Source: JBAYJY01 sp041664945 (GTDB lineage: Bacteria > UBP15 > UBA6099). From it: DNA of 16,912 nt. Under the pieces are notes generated by a model. That model was not told the DNA's origin. It worked only from the letters and a program-made list of their open reading frames with translations, and made no database searches. The position numbers were made by a program, and so were the translations under genes. The stretch is from assembly GCA_041664945.1 (NCBI GenBank), contig JBAYJY010000097.1, positions 1 to 16,912 of the forward strand, written 5' to 3'. Numbering within the stretch: the stretch's first letter is position 1; every line of letters starts with the position of its first letter. Below are positions 14,981 through 16,912 of the stretch, piece by piece.

Positions 14981-15814
14981 ATGAAACTATTCACCAGCTC
15001 GTTACTCGCTTTCGCTCTGAGCGCGTTCGCCTGCGCCACAGTCTTTGCCGTCGACCTTCAGCCGCCACAGGGTTCGGTCCGTGTTATCGCGCACCGAGGC
15101 GCTTCCGGCTATGCGCCCGAAAACACTATGGCCGCTTTCAAAAAAGCTGTCGAAATGGGTCCGGACATGATCGAGTTCGACGTCCACCGCACGATAGACG
15201 GCAAAATCGTCGTCATGCACGACGACGCGACTCTGCGCACCACGGGCGTGAAAAACTCCTTAGCCACAATGACATATGATGAGGTGTCTAAGCTCGACGC
15301 CGGCTCGTCATTCAGCAAGGATTTCGCCGGCGAAAAAGTGCCGACCCTCAGCGAAGTTCTCGAATTCGCGAAAGGCAAAGTTCAGGTCAACATCGAGATC
15401 AAAGCCCCCGGTTGCGAGGAAGAAACCGTCCGGCTGATAAATAAACTTGGCCTGAAAGAGACGGCGATTGTTTCCAGCTTCGACCATAACATCATCAAAA
15501 AAATCAAGGAACTCGATCCGGAGATCAAGACCGGCGCGCTCGTCGGCGACATCGGCAGCGCAAAGAATATCGACTCAATAATCGAAAACTGCCATCCGGA
15601 CGCTATTAATCCTCGTTATCTGAACGTAAGCAAATCGCAGGTGAAAGCCGCCCATGAGAAAGGGCTGGCCGTCAATGTTTATACCGTGAACGACGCGGTA
15701 ACAATGCAGCGGCTGATCAAAGCCGGAGTCGACGGGATTTTTTCCAATTACCCCGACATGCTGAAAGAAGTCGTTGGCAAAATGAAAAAACCGGCCGCGA
15801 AAACGGCTGAGTGA
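14981..15814 (+). CDS. Secreted glycerophosphodiester phosphodiesterase
   Basis: This enzyme splits glycerophosphodiesters, products of phospholipid breakdown, into glycerol 3-phosphate and an alcohol. It has 277 residues. A signal peptide (about residues 1-23, ending VFA) sends it to the periplasm or outside. The TIM-barrel catalytic set of the GDPD family is visible: VIAHRGASGYAPENT at 35-49 with His38, Arg39 and Glu47; EFDVH at 65-69 with metal ligands Glu65 and Asp67; VVMHDD at 77-82 with the second catalytic His80; and NIEIK with Glu139 and Lys141. The C-terminus is Lys/Ala-rich. It is like the periplasmic GlpQ in role, but shorter, closer in size to the UgpQ-type branch. GGAG lies five bases before the ATG. 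The next gene follows closely and may be co-transcribed. Confidence 0.93.
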   Translation: MKLFTSSLLAFALSAFACATVFAVDLQPPQGSVRVIAHRGASGYAPENTMAAFKKAVEMGPDMIEFDVHRTIDGKIVVMHDDATLRTTGVKNSLATMTYDEVSKLDAGSSFSKDFAGEKVPTLSEVLEFAKGKVQVNIEIKAPGCEEETVRLINKLGLKETAIVSSFDHNIIKKIKELDPEIKTGALVGDIGSAKNIDSIIENCHPDAINPRYLNVSKSQVKAAHEKGLAVNVYTVNDAVTMQRLIKAGVDGIFSNYPDMLKEVVGKMKKPAAKTAE

Positions 15815-15849
15815 CGCTGAGCCTTTTGACCGAACAGGAGAAACTATCA

Positions 15850-16308
15850 ATGAAGCCGCCCCCAGCGGACATAAGAATCGACCGCGAAGGCCGCTGGTTC
15901 GCCAACGGCAAGCCAATCGTTCATGAAAAAATCCTGAGCCTCTTCTGCCAGTCGATTGTGCGCGAGGGGGACTCCTATATGATCCGGATCGGCGAGGAGT
16001 CGAACCCGGTCATTGTCGAGGACACGCCATTCTGCGTGCGCGGCCTCTACCTCGAAAACACGGAGGAAGGCGTCGACCTGATACGTTTGCTTTTGAGCGA
16101 CGGGCGCACGATATGCCTCGCCCCGGAAACTCTCCGCGCTCCGGACACGCAGTCGCTTTACTGCTCGATTCCGGGCACGGACCTTGAAGCGCGGTTCTCT
16201 CGCGAAGCGCTCTCGCAGTTCGGGAGGTTTCTCGAACACGACGCGGAATCCGGCGACTACTACCTCGAAATCAACGGCGACCGCTTCACGCTCGATCAGG
16301 AAAACTGA
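15850..16308 (+). CDS. DUF1285-like protein of unknown function
   Basis: This is a 152-residue soluble protein with no signal peptide or membrane segment. The N-terminus ADIRIDREGRWFANGKPIVHEKILSLF and the following VEDTPFCVRGLYLE block resemble DUF1285 proteins, whose hallmark is a 'DG.W...G.PI.R..l..lF' start and a 'VEDaPF' strand. That family has solved folds but no established biochemical role. The second half continues as predicted beta-rich sequence (YYLEINGDRFTL near the end). I chose the ATG at 15850 because AGGAG lies at 15836-15840. A GTG at 15811 overlapping the phosphodiesterase stop would add 13 residues and is the alternative. Spacing suggests co-transcription with the upstream gene. 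The family likeness was judged by eye. Confidence 0.75.
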   Translation: MKPPPADIRIDREGRWFANGKPIVHEKILSLFCQSIVREGDSYMIRIGEESNPVIVEDTPFCVRGLYLENTEEGVDLIRLLLSDGRTICLAPETLRAPDTQSLYCSIPGTDLEARFSREALSQFGRFLEHDAESGDYYLEINGDRFTLDQEN

Positions 16309-16402
16309 ATTCTTTTATCGGGAATCAATTATCTATCTTCCATTCTTTCGCGATACGTTGCTTTCTATTGTAATCAGGAAGTATTTTTCTAAACGCGTCA
16401 CC

Positions 16403-16430
16403 TTGCCCCAAATGCCGGGGATGATATAAT
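16403..16430 (+). promoter_or_regulatory. Putative promoter of the PRC-barrel gene
   Basis: TTGCCC (16403-16408), 16 bases, then a perfect TATAAT (16425-16430) lies about 45 bases before the ATG at 16475. The spacer includes a short inverted repeat, CCCC-AAATGCC-GGGG, spanning 16406-16420. It could be an operator half-site pair or chance. Confidence 0.5.
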
Positions 16431-16474
16431 ATAGTGTCACCCGAAGCAGCAATCATCGGGAAGCCGGGGCGATA

Positions 16475-16912
16475 ATGATATATAGTTTGGTTTTACTGAA
16501 TAAGCCGGTAATTAACTCGGACAAGAACGAAAAGATGGGTCGCGTCAAGGGATATGTTATCGATCCCGTACAAAAACGCGTCATCGCGCTCCTTCTTGCT
16601 CCGGATACTGAAAAAGGGTCTCTCGACGTGATTCCTTTCGCGTCGGTGAAAAGCGTTTACGACAACGCCGTGATCACCGAGAACCTTCCCTCGCCTGTGC
16701 CGATCACTGACGCGCAAGAGATTCTTAACGTTTTCCTGAAGGATATCGCCGTGATCGGCGCTCAGGTCCTTACCGACACCGGCATGCTCGCCGGCTCGGT
16801 GCGCGACTTCGCTTTCTCCGAGAGGTCCGGCGAAATCACGCAACTCAGCCTCACTCCCGAAAAACCGGACATCGCGAGAATCGACGCGAAATATATTTTG
16901 AAGATCACTCAG
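16475..16912 (+). CDS. PRC-barrel domain protein (partial, runs off the right edge)
   Basis: An open frame from the ATG at 16475 runs 146 codons to the last base with no stop. The start reads MIYSLVLLNKPVINSDKNEKMGRVKGYVIDPVQKRVIALLL, then VIPFASVKSVYDNAVIT. This is the strand pattern of a PRC-barrel, the beta-barrel fold shared by photosynthetic reaction centre H subunits and the RNA-maturation factor RimM. A second barrel appears to begin near residue 95 (VLTDTGMLAGSVRDFAFSERSGEITQL). Proteins with two such barrels are common in bacteria, but their function is mostly unknown. No signal peptide is seen. Only a weak G-rich ribosome site precedes the ATG; the promoter upstream supports this start. 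The family call is moderately firm and the function is open. Confidence 0.75.
   Translation, partial: MIYSLVLLNKPVINSDKNEKMGRVKGYVIDPVQKRVIALLLAPDTEKGSLDVIPFASVKSVYDNAVITENLPSPVPITDAQEILNVFLKDIAVIGAQVLTDTGMLAGSVRDFAFSERSGEITQLSLTPEKPDIARIDAKYILKITQ

Overview
The window is a gene-dense, moderately GC-rich stretch of a bacterial chromosome. It looks like a diderm, probably uncultured lineage. It combines a Firmicutes-like core housekeeping order (rsmD, coaD, coiled-coil gene, rpmF, acpP, rnc, smc, ftsY) with a complete cytochrome c maturation (Ccm) operon and a secreted FlgT/LPP20-like protein. I cannot name the phylum from sequence alone. No tRNA, rRNA, CRISPR array, insertion sequence or phage gene was seen, and no gene-free stretch exceeds 300 bases.

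Layout, left to right. Bases 1-75 may be the end of a plus-strand gene. Bases 195-2479 (minus) hold two translationally coupled secreted proteins: a FlgT/LPP20-like protein and a DUF6263-like protein. Bases 2664-9873 (minus) hold the core operon, read from rsmD at the right to ftsY at the left: 16S rRNA methylation, CoA synthesis, ribosomal protein L32, acyl carrier protein, RNase III, condensin SMC and the SRP receptor. Bases 10044-14704 (minus) are a tightly overlapping ccmA-B-C-D-E-F operon for heme export and delivery to apocytochromes c outside the cytoplasmic membrane. Bases 14981-16308 (plus) hold a secreted glycerophosphodiester phosphodiesterase and a DUF1285-like protein. A plus-strand PRC-barrel protein starts at 16475 and runs off the right edge.

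The most informative finding is that the CcmE heme chaperone lacks the usual heme-binding His in an HxxxY motif and has CxxxY (C114, Y118) instead. The operon also has no ccmG, ccmH or ccmI. This is the signature of the variant Ccm pathway (System I*) known from some sulfate reducers and archaea. A 35-residue ccmD, too short for ordinary gene calling, sits between ccmC and ccmE. CcmA has Asn where the ABC H-loop His is expected.

The second notable point is the acyl carrier protein. It keeps the attachment Ser but has TSV in place of the near-universal DSL, and the plsX/fab genes that usually lie between rpmF and rnc are missing. Many genes here start with TTG or GTG; the starts given were chosen from Shine-Dalgarno position, overlap with the upstream gene, and family N-termini. 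I did not find a convincing wholly new multi-gene system; the findings list the real departures from the textbook.
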